Shown: in pieces, positions 52,424 through 61,435 of the stretch
How the letters are laid out: every line of letters begins with the position of its first letter
Position numbering within the stretch: position 1 is the first letter of the stretch
From: Bog-473 sp963725895
GTDB taxonomy: Bacteria; Actinomycetota; Acidimicrobiia; Acidimicrobiales; RAAP-2
Assembly: GCA_963725895.1 (NCBI GenBank)
Contig: CAVSAJ010000001.1
Span: 2,232,001 to 2,296,000 of the forward strand
Direction of reading: 5' to 3'
DNA length: 64,000 nt
Program-made: the position numbers and the translations under genes
The notes under the pieces: generated by a model
Seen by the model: the letters and a program-made list of their open reading frames with translations, nothing else
The model's database searches: none
Told to the model about the DNA's origin: nothing

Positions 52424-54082
52424 GTGACGCCCCCTGACGTGACCACCCCTCCCGGCGCCTCCGAGGAGCCGGACGGCCCGGCGAAGAAGGCCGCGGACCA
52501 GGCCGCCGCCCCGGCTCCGCACCGGGTGCAACCGGCGGGGAACACCGGCCCGGACTCCACGCCGCAACCGCCGGCGAAGCGGCCCGCATCCAAGAAGGCC
52601 CCCGCGAAGAAGTCCCCGGCCAAGAAGGAAGCGACGGCCAAGAAGGAAGCGACGGCCAAGAAGGAAGCGACGGCCAAGAAGGCTCCGGCTACGAAGCCCG
52701 CCACGAAGGCGCCGAAGAAGGCGAGCGCCACGGCCCCGGAGGCGCCCTCGCGGTCCCCGGGAACAACCCGCTCGCCGGCCGGGCCGGAGCGGCACGTCCA
52801 CGACGTCGTCGTAGTCGGCGCCGGGCCGGCGGGTGCCTCGTGCGCCTACTGGCTGGCGGACGCCGGCTGGGACGTGGTCGTCGTCGAGAAGAAGGAGTTC
52901 CCGCGCGAGAAGACCTGTGGCGACGGGCTCACCCCCCGTGCGGTGCGCCAGCTGGCCGACATGGGACTCGAAGGCGCTCTGGCCGGCTCCCATCGCTACA
53001 CCGGCCTCCGTGCGTTCGGCTTCGGGCACTCCGTCGAGATGAGCTGGCCCGACCACCCCAACTTCCCCGACTACGGCTACACCATCACGCGCCATGACCT
53101 TGACGGCATCGTGGCCGGGCACGCGGCCGCGGCCGGTGCCACCCTGCTGCAGGGGACCGAGGTCACCGGCCCGGTCATCGACCAGGCGGCAGCGACCTCA
53201 GGTCCCCTGCCGGCGCTCACAGGGGTGACCGTCAAGGAGAAGGGTGCCGGTGCCACCCGCACCATCTCGGCGCGCTACGTGGTCGTGGCCGACGGGTCGA
53301 ACTCGCGCATCGGCCGCATGCTCGGCACGGCCCGGCGGCGCGAGCTGCCACTCGGCATGGCGCTGCGGGGGTATTACGCCTCGGACCGCCACGACGACCT
53401 CTTCATCGAGTCGCACCTCGACATCCGTGACGCCGAGGGCAACGTCGTCCCGGGCTACGGCTGGATCTTCCCCATGGGCGACGGTCGGGTCAACGTCGGC
53501 GTCGGCCTCCTCTCCACCGAGCAGCGCTGGAAGGGCATCAACACGACCCACCTCATGGACGCGTTCGTCGCCTACGCACCAGGCTCATGGGGACTGCGCC
53601 CCGAGACGAGTCTCGGCCCCCCGGTCGGCGGCAAGCTCCCCATGGGCCTCTCGGTCGGGCCACGGGCCGGCGCGAACGTCCTGATCGCCGGCGACGCGGG
53701 CGGCGTCATCAACCCGTTCAACGGGGAGGGCATCGCCTACGGCTACGAGACGGGTCGGCTGGCCGCGGCCGCCCTCGGCCACGCACTCAGCGGGGGCGCA
53801 GAGGCCGCGCTGGCCGAGTACGACCGCGAGCTCGAGGCGGCGTATGGCCCCTACTTCAAGGTGGCCCGGGCCTTCGTCCATCTCATCTCGCATCCCGAAG
53901 CCATGCGTCTCTGCGTCAGTCTCGGCATGCGCTCAGAGCTTGTGATGAAGCAGTTGCTGCGCATCATGGCCAATCTCATGCGACCCGACGCAACCGGTCC
54001 CGCCGAGCTGAGCTACCGAGCCATGGAGCTCATCTCGCGCGTGCTGCCCGACCGCGACGGGGTCGAGGTGCCAGCCGCCTGA
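52424..54082 (+). CDS. geranylgeranyl-reductase-family flavoprotein (menaquinone reductase-like) with Lys/Ala-rich N-terminal tail
   Basis: A 552-residue FAD protein of the geranylgeranyl reductase family, which saturates isoprenoid chains. FAD motifs: HDVVVVGAGPAGASCAYWLA and NVLIAGDAGGVINPFNGEG. A conserved Cys-Gly-Asp-Gly stretch is in EKTCGDGLTPRAV. The first 125 residues are an added Lys/Ala/Pro-rich tail with three copies of KKEATA. Beside the nuo operon it is a good candidate for a MenJ-type menaquinone reductase, but this is context-based. GTG at 52424 is set by the -10 box just upstream. Confidence 0.85.
   Translation: MTPPDVTTPPGASEEPDGPAKKAADQAAAPAPHRVQPAGNTGPDSTPQPPAKRPASKKAPAKKSPAKKEATAKKEATAKKEATAKKAPATKPATKAPKKASATAPEAPSRSPGTTRSPAGPERHVHDVVVVGAGPAGASCAYWLADAGWDVVVVEKKEFPREKTCGDGLTPRAVRQLADMGLEGALAGSHRYTGLRAFGFGHSVEMSWPDHPNFPDYGYTITRHDLDGIVAGHAAAAGATLLQGTEVTGPVIDQAAATSGPLPALTGVTVKEKGAGATRTISARYVVVADGSNSRIGRMLGTARRRELPLGMALRGYYASDRHDDLFIESHLDIRDAEGNVVPGYGWIFPMGDGRVNVGVGLLSTEQRWKGINTTHLMDAFVAYAPGSWGLRPETSLGPPVGGKLPMGLSVGPRAGANVLIAGDAGGVINPFNGEGIAYGYETGRLAAAALGHALSGGAEAALAEYDRELEAAYGPYFKVARAFVHLISHPEAMRLCVSLGMRSELVMKQLLRIMANLMRPDATGPAELSYRAMELISRVLPDRDGVEVPAA
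52622..52675 (+). repeat. three perfect 18-base direct repeats (KKEATA)
   Basis: Three identical 18-base units, each encoding Lys-Lys-Glu-Ala-Thr-Ala, lie in tandem in the N-terminal tail of the flavoprotein. The sequence outside them continues Lys/Ala-rich but not exactly repeated. Confidence 0.85.
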
Positions 54083-54112
54083 GCTTGCGGCGTGGCCAGC
54101 CTTTCCATTCGC

Positions 54113-54371
54113 TCACGTGCCGAGCACCTCTCGGAGCGCGGCACCTTCGGCACGGAGCGTCGCGTCGTCGAGTGGAGGTGTGACCGCCAGTTCATCTTGA
54201 CCGGGTCGTAGCGCTCGTCGACCGCCCGCGCCACCCGCAGCCGTTGGCCCACTGCCCGGCGATGATACAAACGCCGTGTTCGTTCTCGTCGGCGGCGGCG
54301 CCGCACATGGGACAACCCCCGCCACGCCGCAGCGCATCGAAATTCTGGGGCCACTCGCCGGCGGGCGCCAC
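54113..54371 (-). pseudogene. HIT-family hydrolase remnant with internal deletions
   Basis: Three blocks of a HIT (histidine triad) protein remain in order. From a GTG at 54371: GEWPQNFDALRRGGGCPMCG and DENEHGVCIIAGQW (N-terminus with the zinc-type cysteines). Then, directly, VARAVDERYDPVKMNW (middle helix). Then, after a frame change, LDDATLRAEGAALREVLGT and the stop at 54113. About 50-60 residues between the first two blocks and most of the HxHxH region after PVKMNW are missing. The losses exceed single-base errors, so this looks like a truly decayed gene or a collapsed assembly. Confidence 0.6.
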
Positions 54372-54383
54372 CCGGGCCGTCTT

Positions 54384-55689
54384 TCAGCCCAGCCCGGCGG
54401 CCACCTCCGCCGCCGCCTCGCCCGCCGCCTCGACGACACGACCGAGGACCGCTTCGTCGTGGGCCAGACCAGGGAACAGCACCTCGTAGGGTCCAGGGGC
54501 GAGTGCAACGCCGCGGTCCAACATGGCGTGGAAGAACGGTCCGTAGACACCGTTTCCGACGAGGTCGCGCACCGCCACGTAGTCCGGCGGCAATGCGAGC
54601 GGGGGCGCGGCGGCCGGCGCCAGGTACAGCCCGGCGAGCGGCCCGACCACCGGCACCGACGCCCACAGCCCGCTGCTCATGACGGCGGACTCGAGCTCCT
54701 TCGCGAACACCGCGACGCGCGCGGCCAGCGCCTCGTAGTCGGCAGCCGTCACCGAGCGCAGCACGGCGAGGCCGGCCGCGGTCGCCAGCGGGTTCCCCGA
54801 CAAGGTGCCCGCCTGGTACACGGGTCCACCCGGCGCCAGCTCGGTCAGCAACGCGGCCGCGCCGCCGAAGGCACCGACGGGGAGGCCCCCGCCGATCACC
54901 TTCCCGAAGCACCACAGGTCGGGCGTGACGCCCGACCACGCCGTGGCGCCGCCGAGGCCGATGCGAAAGCCCGTGATGACCTCGTCGAAGATCAAGAGTG
55001 CGCCGCTCGCGTCGCAGGCGGCCCGAAGGCCCTGCAAGAAGCCGGGCGCCGGCGTCACCAGGTTCATGTTGGCGGCCACCGCTTCGACGATCACACACGC
55101 CACCCGCTCATCGAGGGCGGGCACGACGTTGTAGGGGACGACCTCGGTCTCGGCCACCGCGGCGGCAGGCACACCGGCCGAGCCCGGGAGGCCCAGCATG
55201 GCCACCCCGCTCCCCCCACCGGCCAGCAGGCCGTCGGAGTGCCCGTGATAGCAGCCGTCGAATTTCACCACCCGGTCACGGCCGGTCACGCCGCGGGCCA
55301 GCCGCACCGCGCTCATGGCCGCCTCGGTACCCGAGGAGACGAGGCGCACCTGCTCGCAGCCGGGCACCCGCTCGCAGATCGCTTCGGCCAGCAGGACCTC
55401 CCCCGGGGTCGGTGCGCCGAAGGTCGTGCCACGACCGGCGGCCTCGATGAGCGCGGCCGTCACGACCGGATGCGCATGACCGAGCAGCACCGCGCCGTAG
55501 GACTGCACGAGGTCGACGTAGCGAGTGCCCTCGACGTCGACGACGTACGCGCCCTCCCCCGACGCGACCGTGTACGGCGTGCCGCCGACGGACGCGAAGG
55601 AACGGACCGGCGAGTCGACCCCCCCGGGGATGACTCGCTGGGCGCGCCGCGAACCACTCGGCGTTCGAGTCAGCCCGTCGCTCAGCCAT
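54384..55689 (-). CDS. hemL: glutamate-1-semialdehyde 2,1-aminomutase, frameshifted near the N-terminus
   Basis: PLP enzyme forming 5-aminolevulinate from glutamate-1-semialdehyde. Reads LVSSGTEAAMSAVRLARG, KFDGCYHGHSDGLL, LLIFDEVITGFRIGLGG, and the PLP lysine in WCFGKVIGGGLPVGAFGG. The N-terminus MAERRADSNAEWFAAR continues as QRVIPGGVDSPVRSFASVGG after removal of one C near 55641. ATG at 55689 overlaps the hemB stop by eight bases. Last intact gene of the second heme cluster. Confidence 0.94.
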
Positions 55690-56695
55690 CAAGGGCCTCT
55701 GCCACCTCTGCGGCGAAATAGGTGAGGATGAAGTCGGCCCCGGCGCGCTTGAGCACGGTCAGCTGCTCGAGCGCGACGGCGTCGCCGTCGATCCAGCCCG
55801 CCGCGGCCGCCGCCTTGACCATCGCGTATTCCCCGCTCACGTGGTAGGCCGCTAGCGGGACGCGCACGGATGTACGCACGGCGGCCAACACGTCGAGGGA
55901 CGTCATGGCCGGCTTCACCATGACCATGTCGGCCCCTTCGGCGACGTCCAGCTCTATTTCGGCCAACGCCTCGCGCGCGTTGCGCGGGTCTTGCTGGTAG
56001 GCGCGCCGGTCGCCACCGCCCGCGATCGAGACGTCAACCGCCTCGCGGAAGGGACCGTAGAGCGCTGAGGCGTACTTCGCCGCGTACGCCAGGACGGCCA
56101 CCTGTTCATGGCCGTCCTCGTCGAGCGCGGCTCGGATGGCCGCCACCTGCCCGTCCATCATTCCGCTCGGCGCGACGACGTCGGCGCCCGCCGCAGCCTG
56201 GGCGCGCGCGATGCGCGCGTAGAGCTCGAGCGTCTCGTCATTGCGGACCTCGCCCGACGGCCCGAGCACACCACAATGCCCGTGGTCCGTGTACTCGTCG
56301 AGGCACAGGTCCGCCATGAGGACGATCTCGTCACCGACCGCGGCGCGCACGGCGCGCAGTGCGACTTGCACCACGCCATCGGGGTCCCACGCCCCGCTTC
56401 CCTGCGCATCCTTCGTGGCCGGGACGCCGAAGAGGATGACGCCAGGAAGGCCGAGCGATGCCAGACGCTTGACCTCTACGACGAGCGAGTCGACCGAGTG
56501 CTGCACCTCGCCGGGCATCGACGCGATGGGCACGGCGGCGTCGATCCCCTCTCGCACAAAGAGCGGCGCCACGAGGTCGTCCACGCTGAGGCGCGCCTCG
56601 GCGACCAGGCGCCGCAACGCCGGGGTGCGGCGGAGCCGGCGCAGGCGTCGCTCGGGGAACGCTGCCCCTGCGGTGCTCGACGTGACCTCGGCCAT
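55682..56695 (-). CDS. hemB: porphobilinogen synthase
   Basis: Condenses two 5-aminolevulinate into porphobilinogen, 337 residues. The catalytic lysines are in VLAYAAKYASALYGPFRE and MVMVKPAMTSLDVL. The metal loop is MADLCLDEYTDHGHCG, with Cys, Asp and Cys where zinc enzymes have three Cys, an intermediate type common in actinobacteria. The frame is intact. ATG at 56695 follows the hemD end by a few bases. Confidence 0.95.
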   Translation of the reverse strand: MAEVTSSTAGAAFPERRLRRLRRTPALRRLVAEARLSVDDLVAPLFVREGIDAAVPIASMPGEVQHSVDSLVVEVKRLASLGLPGVILFGVPATKDAQGSGAWDPDGVVQVALRAVRAAVGDEIVLMADLCLDEYTDHGHCGVLGPSGEVRNDETLELYARIARAQAAAGADVVAPSGMMDGQVAAIRAALDEDGHEQVAVLAYAAKYASALYGPFREAVDVSIAGGGDRRAYQQDPRNAREALAEIELDVAEGADMVMVKPAMTSLDVLAAVRTSVRVPLAAYHVSGEYAMVKAAAAAGWIDGDAVALEQLTVLKRAGADFILTYFAAEVAEALDG

Positions 56696-56704
56696 GGCGC
56701 CAGC

Positions 56705-58232
56705 CTACGAGGCTCCGCTCGTACCCGGGCCGAAGTGATCGACCAGCTCGGCAACGATGCCGTCGGCCGAGGCACCCCACGCTTCGTGCACGCCGGAGCA
56801 GACCGGCGGCCCGGGCGGCCGCCGCGGTCGTCGGTCCGATGCACACGATGTGCGCGGGCGCCTCCGGCGGTGCGCCCGCCGGCGTCCGCAACGACACGAA
56901 CGCGTCCACCGAGGAGGTCGCGGTGAAGATGAGCGCGTCGGCGGTGGCGGTCCGCTCGAGCAGCTCCGGGTCGGGCGAGGCGCGCGCCACCGTGCGATAC
57001 GCCTCGACGCGCCGCACCTCCCAGCCCTTCTCCCGCAGTCCGGTGTCGATCGTGTCGGGCGCGATATCGGCGCTGGGGAACACGACGGACCGGTGCACAT
57101 CCGAGGGATCCGGGAACGACTCGACCAGTCCGCGCGCGCTGTGCTCGGCCGCCACCAGATCGGGCTCGACGCCCGCCTGGCGCAATGCGTCCGCCGTGGC
57201 CGGCCCCACCGCGGCCACCAAAGCGGGGCCGAGCGCTCTGCGCGTCGCGCAGCTCGGCCATGAACCGGTCGACCGCGTTGACCGAGGTGAACACGACCCA
57301 GGCGACGTCGTGCACCGAGGCGGCCGCCTGGCGAAGCGCAGACCCGCCGTCTGCGGGATCGACCTGGCGGGTCAACGCCAGCTCGATCGTGCGCGCGCCC
57401 GCCCGCTCCAGCGCGCCGAGCAATCCCTCGGCCCTGCGGCCCGAGCGGGTGACGACCACCGTGCGCCCGGCCAGCGGTCCGGCGCCTGCGGCAGGTGGGC
57501 GGCGTCTTCGCCCAGGGCGGCCACGGGCCCCACCACGATCACCGCCGGCGGACCGAGATCAACACCGCCCAGACTCGGCCAGCGTGGTGCGCGCCACGCG
57601 CTGTGCGGGCGTGGTGCCACGGGCGATGACCGCCACCGGCGTGTCCGGCGAGCGTCCCCCGCGCACCAGCGCCTCTGCGATGGCGGCCCGGGTGGTCATA
57701 CCCATGAGGATGACCAAGGTGCCACCCGCACGCGCCAAGGCGTCCCAGTCCGGCCCGTCGGTCGCGCCCGACGCAGCGCTGTCGCCGACCCGCCCGGTCA
57801 CGACCGTCACCGACGAGGCCAGGCCGCGCTGGGTCACCGGGATGCCCGCGGCGGCGGGCACGCCGAAGGCAGAGGTCACTCCAGGCACGACCTCCCATGC
57901 AATGCCGGCCTTGGTCAGGGCGTCCACCTCTTCACCGCCCCGGCCGAAGAGAAAGGGGTCCCCGCCCTTCAGCCGGACCACGATCGCCGCCCGCCGGCCG
58001 TGCTCGACCAGCAGCCGCGCGATCTCGTCCTGGCGTGCCGCTCCGCCGTCGCGTGCGCTCCGGGGTCCTTGCCGACGTCGATGATCTGCGCCGTCGAGGG
58101 GACGAGGTCGAGCAACGCCGGGCTCACCAACCGGTCGTGCAGGACCACGTCGGCCCGGGTCAGCAACGCGGCACCCCGACGGGTGAGCAGTCCGGGGTCA
58201 CCGGGCCCGGCGCCGACCAGGTACACCGTCAC
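56705..58232 (-). CDS. cobA-hemD: bifunctional uroporphyrinogen-III methyltransferase / uroporphyrinogen-III synthase, frameshifted
   Basis: An N-terminal SUMT (CobA) domain makes precorrin-2: VTVYLVGAGPGDPGLLTRRG, ADVVLHDRLVSPALLDLVP, VVRLKGGDPFLFGRGGEEVD, VPGVTSAFGVPAAAGIPVTQRG. A C-terminal HemD domain closes hydroxymethylbilane to uroporphyrinogen III: VVVTRSGRRAEGLLGALERAGA, DVAWVVFTSVNAVDRF, IFTATSSVDAF, HIVCIGPTTAAAA. The linker VDLGPPAVIVVGPVAALGED joins them without stop, as in the known actinobacterial fusion. At least four indels (about 58030, 57565, 57490, 57230, 56800) divide it. GTG at 58232 overlaps the hemC stop (GTGA). Confidence 0.87.
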
Positions 58233-59159
58233 GGCCGGGCCCGAGTCCCGAAGTCGAAGCCGTCGATCGCCTCGGCGCCGCCGTCTTGGAGCGCGCGCGC
58301 CACGGCGGCGACCGAGGGCCTCGGGGTCGTCGCCCGACACGCGCCAGGCGGACCATGTGCGCCCGTCGCCGCTCGCCACGAGCCCCGACAGCACGCAAGG
58401 GCCGCGCGCCGTCAACCGTGCTCGGCGAAGGCGGCGACCGGCACCGTGCAACTCCCGCCGAGCGCGGCCAGCACGGCGCGCTCGGCGCGCAGGGCGCGGT
58501 GGCTGGGCTCATGGTCGATGGAGCCCAGCAGCGCTCGCGTCGCGTCGTCATCGGCGCGGCATTGGACGGCGATCGCGCCCTGGCCCGCCTGGGGCAGCAG
58601 GTCGATCGGGTCGACGACGTCACTCAGACGTGCCCTCCAGCCGAGCCGCACCATGGCCGCCACCGCGACCACGACAGCGGAGACCTGACCCTCCTCGCGC
58701 CAGCGAGACCCGGCGCGCCATGTTGCCGCGCAGGTCGGCGAAGACCAGGTCCGGTCGCAGATTGGCCAGCTGGGCACGCCGTCGAGCCGAGCCCGTGGCG
58801 ACCAACGCGCCGGGCGCGAGTCCGGCGAGGGTGCACCCGACCAGGCCGTCGCGCGGATCGGCCCGCTCGGGTACCGCGCCCAGCACGAGTTGCTCGGGCA
58901 TGGTCGAGGTCATGTCCTTGGCCGAGTGCACCGCGGCGTCCGCCCTGCCGTCGGCGACGGCGACTTCCACCTCGGCGACGAAGACACCCTGGCCGCCGAT
59001 GCGGTCCAGCGACACGGCGGCCTCGCGGTCGCCCTGGGTCCGCACGACCACGGGTTCGACATCGAGCCCGGGGTGAGCGTGGCGCAACAGCGTGGCGACG
59101 ATGTCCGTCTGGCACAGCGCGAGCGGCGAACCTCGGGTGGCTAGGCGGAGCGATCCCAC
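58229..59159 (-). CDS. hemC: hydroxymethylbilane synthase, frameshifted
   Basis: Polymerises four porphobilinogen units. N-terminal half: LRLATRGSPLALCQTDIVA, GQGVFVAEVEVAVADGRADAAVHSAKDM. Central and C-terminal parts appear in other frames: DLLPQAGQGAIAVQCRADD, then the dipyrromethane cofactor cysteine in ALGGSCTVPVAAFAE, then GLVASGDGRTWSAW and the end GFDFGTRARP before the TGA at 58229. Frame breaks are near 58690, 58415 and 58330. ATG at 59159 gives a normal start. The stop overlaps cobA-hemD. Confidence 0.9.
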
Positions 59160-59217
59160 GGCCGCGACTATCCCATGGCCGCGACGAGCCGACGGCCGCG
59201 ACGCTCCGGTGGCCCGA

Positions 59218-60492
59218 CTAGAGGTCGAAGAGGATGCGCAGCGCCTCCACCAGCCGCTCCCCGCGAGGCGTGCCCGCCGTCTCCTTCAAGAGCACCGTGG
59301 GCTCGTGGAGCATCTTGGCCAGCGCGGCCCTCGTGGTCTGGTCCACCTGCTCCCACTCTTCCTCGCTCAGGTCGGCCAGTTGGGCGCGATGACGCTCGAG
59401 CTCGGCAACCCGCAGTGACTCGAGACGAGCCCGCAGTGCGGCGACGACAGGGGCCGCGCCGCGCTGGCGACTGGCCGTCCGGAACCGCTCGACCTCGGCG
59501 TCGACAATGGCGCGCGCGGCGACCGACTCCTCGGCGCGGTCTCCCAGCGCCTGGGCCACCCGCGCGCTGAGCGTGTCCATGTCGAGCAGCGTGACCCCCG
59601 GGTGGGAGCCGACAACCGGATCCACGTTGCGCGGCACGCCGAGATCGATGACCAAGAGCGGCCCGGACACGGACACGAAGTCCGGCTCTCCGAGCACGTG
59701 CGACTCGGCCGCCACCGCGGTCACCACGACGTCGGCGTCCGCCAGCTCGGTAGCCACGCTGTCGAGTGTGCCCGCCCGCAGCTCGAAGGGTGCACCCTCG
59801 CCGGCCTGGACGAGCTCGTGGCGCGCGTGGCGGACCGATTCACGACGACGACGCGACGCGGAGCATCCGCTGGCGCAATGTCAGCGAGCGCGCGGCACAC
59901 GCCGAGCCCCATGTCGCCGGCACCGACCACGACGACACGCGCGTCGCGCAGACCGGCGGGGTCCTCGCCCGCGGGCGACCGCGACGGCGGCGTAGGAGAA
60001 GGAGGTCGTGCCCTTGCTGATCGCTGTCTCCGTGCGCACCCGCTTGCCGGTCTGCAGCGCGTGCCGGAAGAGGGCGGACAGGACCGGGCCGCAGGTACCC
60101 TCCTCCTGGGCGCGCTCGAAGGCACGCCGGACCTGGCCCACGACCTCGGTCTCGCCCGTCACCACCGACTCGAGGCCAGAGGTGACCGAGAAGAGGTGCG
60201 AGGTGACGTCGTCGTCAAAGCGGATGACGGCGTGCTCGGACAGCTCCTCGACCGAGCGGCCGGCATGCTCGGAGAGGACGTCGTAGATCTCGGCCACCGC
60301 GTCGTGGAAGCGGTCGACCACGGCGTAGACCTCGGTGCGCAGACAGGTCGAGAGGACCACGCTCTCTTGGATGTTGCGGCGGTGGCTGAGCGCCGTGAGC
60401 ACCTTGTGCAGATCGTCCTCGCCGACAGCGGCCGCCTCGAGGAGGGGCAACGGAGCCTGCGTGTGCTGGAGCCCTACGACGACGACGGACAC
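59218..60492 (-). CDS. hemA: glutamyl-tRNA reductase, frameshifted
   Basis: First committed enzyme of the C5 heme route; reduces glutamyl-tRNA to glutamate-1-semialdehyde with NADPH. The nucleophile cysteine is in VVLSTCLRTEVYAV. VTSGLESVVTGETEVVGQV and ALQTGKRVRTETAI follow. After a break near 59975 the NADPH motif is in ARVVVVGAGDMGLGVCRAL; after a second near 59835, ADVVVTAVAAESHVLGEP and the dimerisation helix to the stop at 59218. GTG at 60492 has AGGAGG 7 bases upstream and its own promoter, so this gene probably starts a transcript separate from rex. Confidence 0.92.
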
Positions 60493-60499
60493 TCGATTC

Positions 60500-60505
60500 C
60501 CTCCT
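60500..60505 (-). promoter_or_regulatory. ribosome binding site of hemA
   Basis: AGGAGG on the minus strand, 7 bases before the GTG at 60492. It is one of the strongest Shine-Dalgarno sites in the window and fixes the start. Confidence 0.8.
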
Positions 60506-60512
60506 GGGTCGG

Positions 60513-60541
60513 AGGATAATTGTGCCGGTCACGGCGCCGAA
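60513..60541 (-). promoter_or_regulatory. candidate hemA promoter
   Basis: Minus-strand -10 TATCCT (60513-60518) and -35 TTCGGC (60536-60541) are 17 bases apart, in the 94-base gap between rex and hemA. The -10 box is a good TAnnnT match; the -35 keeps only TTC of the consensus. Confidence 0.5.
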
Positions 60542-60586
60542 CGTGCCAGTCACCCACGTCGGCGGCCAATTTCGACGCCGAGGGGG

Positions 60587-61384
60587 TCAGGCGAGGTCAG
60601 GCCGCGGTGAGAGCCCGACAGAGCCGATCAACGGTGCGGCGTCGTCGGGACGGCCACCGTCGGCCGCGGTGTCGCCACGCTCGATCTCCTCCTGGCGGGC
60701 GCGGTAGAACCCGAGGACTTGGAGCTCGATGGAGAGATCGACGTAGCGCAGGTGGATGCCCGACGGGACGGTGAGGACCCGGGGGGCGAAGTTGAGAATG
60801 GAGGTGACGCCCGCGCGCACCAAGAGATCGGCCACGCCCTGCGCGGCCCAGGCCGGCGTCGTGACGACCCCGATCTGAGGACGCTCTGGTGGGCGCAGCC
60901 GGGCCAACTCGTCCATGTGACGCACCTTGATGCCCCGGATCTCCTCGCCGACCACGGCCGGGTCGACGTCGAAGAGAGCCGTCACCTGGCAGCCGCGTGA
61001 CGCGAAGCCGGCCGAGTTGGTCAAGGCGCGGCCGAGGTTCCCGATACCGACGATGCCGACGGACCAGTTCTCGTCGACACCGAGGGCGCGGTCGATCTGC
61101 GCGATCAGGAAGCCCGGGTCATAGCCCGAGCCGCGGGTCCCGAACGACCCCAGCAGCGAGAGATCCTTGCGAACCTTGGCGGCATTCACGCGTGCCAGCT
61201 CGGCGAGTCGCTCCGAGGACACCGTGCGGTCGCCGGCGCGCTCGAGCTCGGCGAGGATGCGCTGGTAGATCGGCAACCGCAGCACCGTTGCTTCGGGAAT
61301 TCGCTTCTGGGCCGCAGCAGAGGTCGCCGCGGCGGCGCCGTCGGACGCGCTCGGTCTGCGCGATGAGGGTTGCCCGTCGGTCAT
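60587..61384 (-). CDS. rex: redox-sensing transcriptional repressor Rex
   Basis: Rex senses the NADH/NAD ratio and represses respiratory and fermentation genes when NADH is low. The N-terminal winged helix reads LRLPIYQRILAELERAG and VNAAKVRKDLSLLGSFGTRG, the DNA-contact motif. The Rossmann part has VGIVGIGNLGRALTN, FDVDPAVVG and the dimer-swap helix near LSIELQVLGFYRARQEEIE. ATG at 61384 is chosen because TACCAT lies 8 bases upstream; an in-frame upstream start at 61423 would overlap the hairpin. About 265 residues with an Ala/Ser-rich N-terminal extension of about 25. Confidence 0.93.
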   Translation of the reverse strand: MTDGQPSSRRPSASDGAAAATSAAAQKRIPEATVLRLPIYQRILAELERAGDRTVSSERLAELARVNAAKVRKDLSLLGSFGTRGSGYDPGFLIAQIDRALGVDENWSVGIVGIGNLGRALTNSAGFASRGCQVTALFDVDPAVVGEEIRGIKVRHMDELARLRPPERPQIGVVTTPAWAAQGVADLLVRAGVTSILNFAPRVLTVPSGIHLRYVDLSIELQVLGFYRARQEEIERGDTAADGGRPDDAAPLIGSVGLSPRPDLA

Positions 61385-61392
61385 TGCGTCGG

Positions 61393-61398
61393 ATGGTA
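61393..61398 (-). promoter_or_regulatory. -10 box of rex (leaderless)
   Basis: Minus-strand TACCAT ends 8 bases before the rex ATG at 61384. No Shine-Dalgarno occurs between them, so a leaderless transcript is likely. Confidence 0.5.
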
Positions 61399-61412
61399 TC
61401 GAGGAGGCTCCC

Positions 61413-61429
61413 GGCGGTTCCAAACCGCC
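61413..61429 (-). terminator. hairpin between the SAM adenosyltransferase gene and rex
   Basis: GGCGGTT and AACCGCC form a perfect 7-bp stem with a 3-base loop, starting 7 bases after the upstream stop. It also covers the -35 region of the rex promoter, so it may act as a terminator, an operator, or both. Confidence 0.5.
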
Positions 61430-61435
61430 ACCTCG

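Noticed and set aside
60519..60540. Rex operator in the hemA promoter (TTGTG and CAC halves)
   Set aside because: The half sites are only 5 bases apart, while Rex operators have about 8 between TTGTG and CACAA; the match is too poor.
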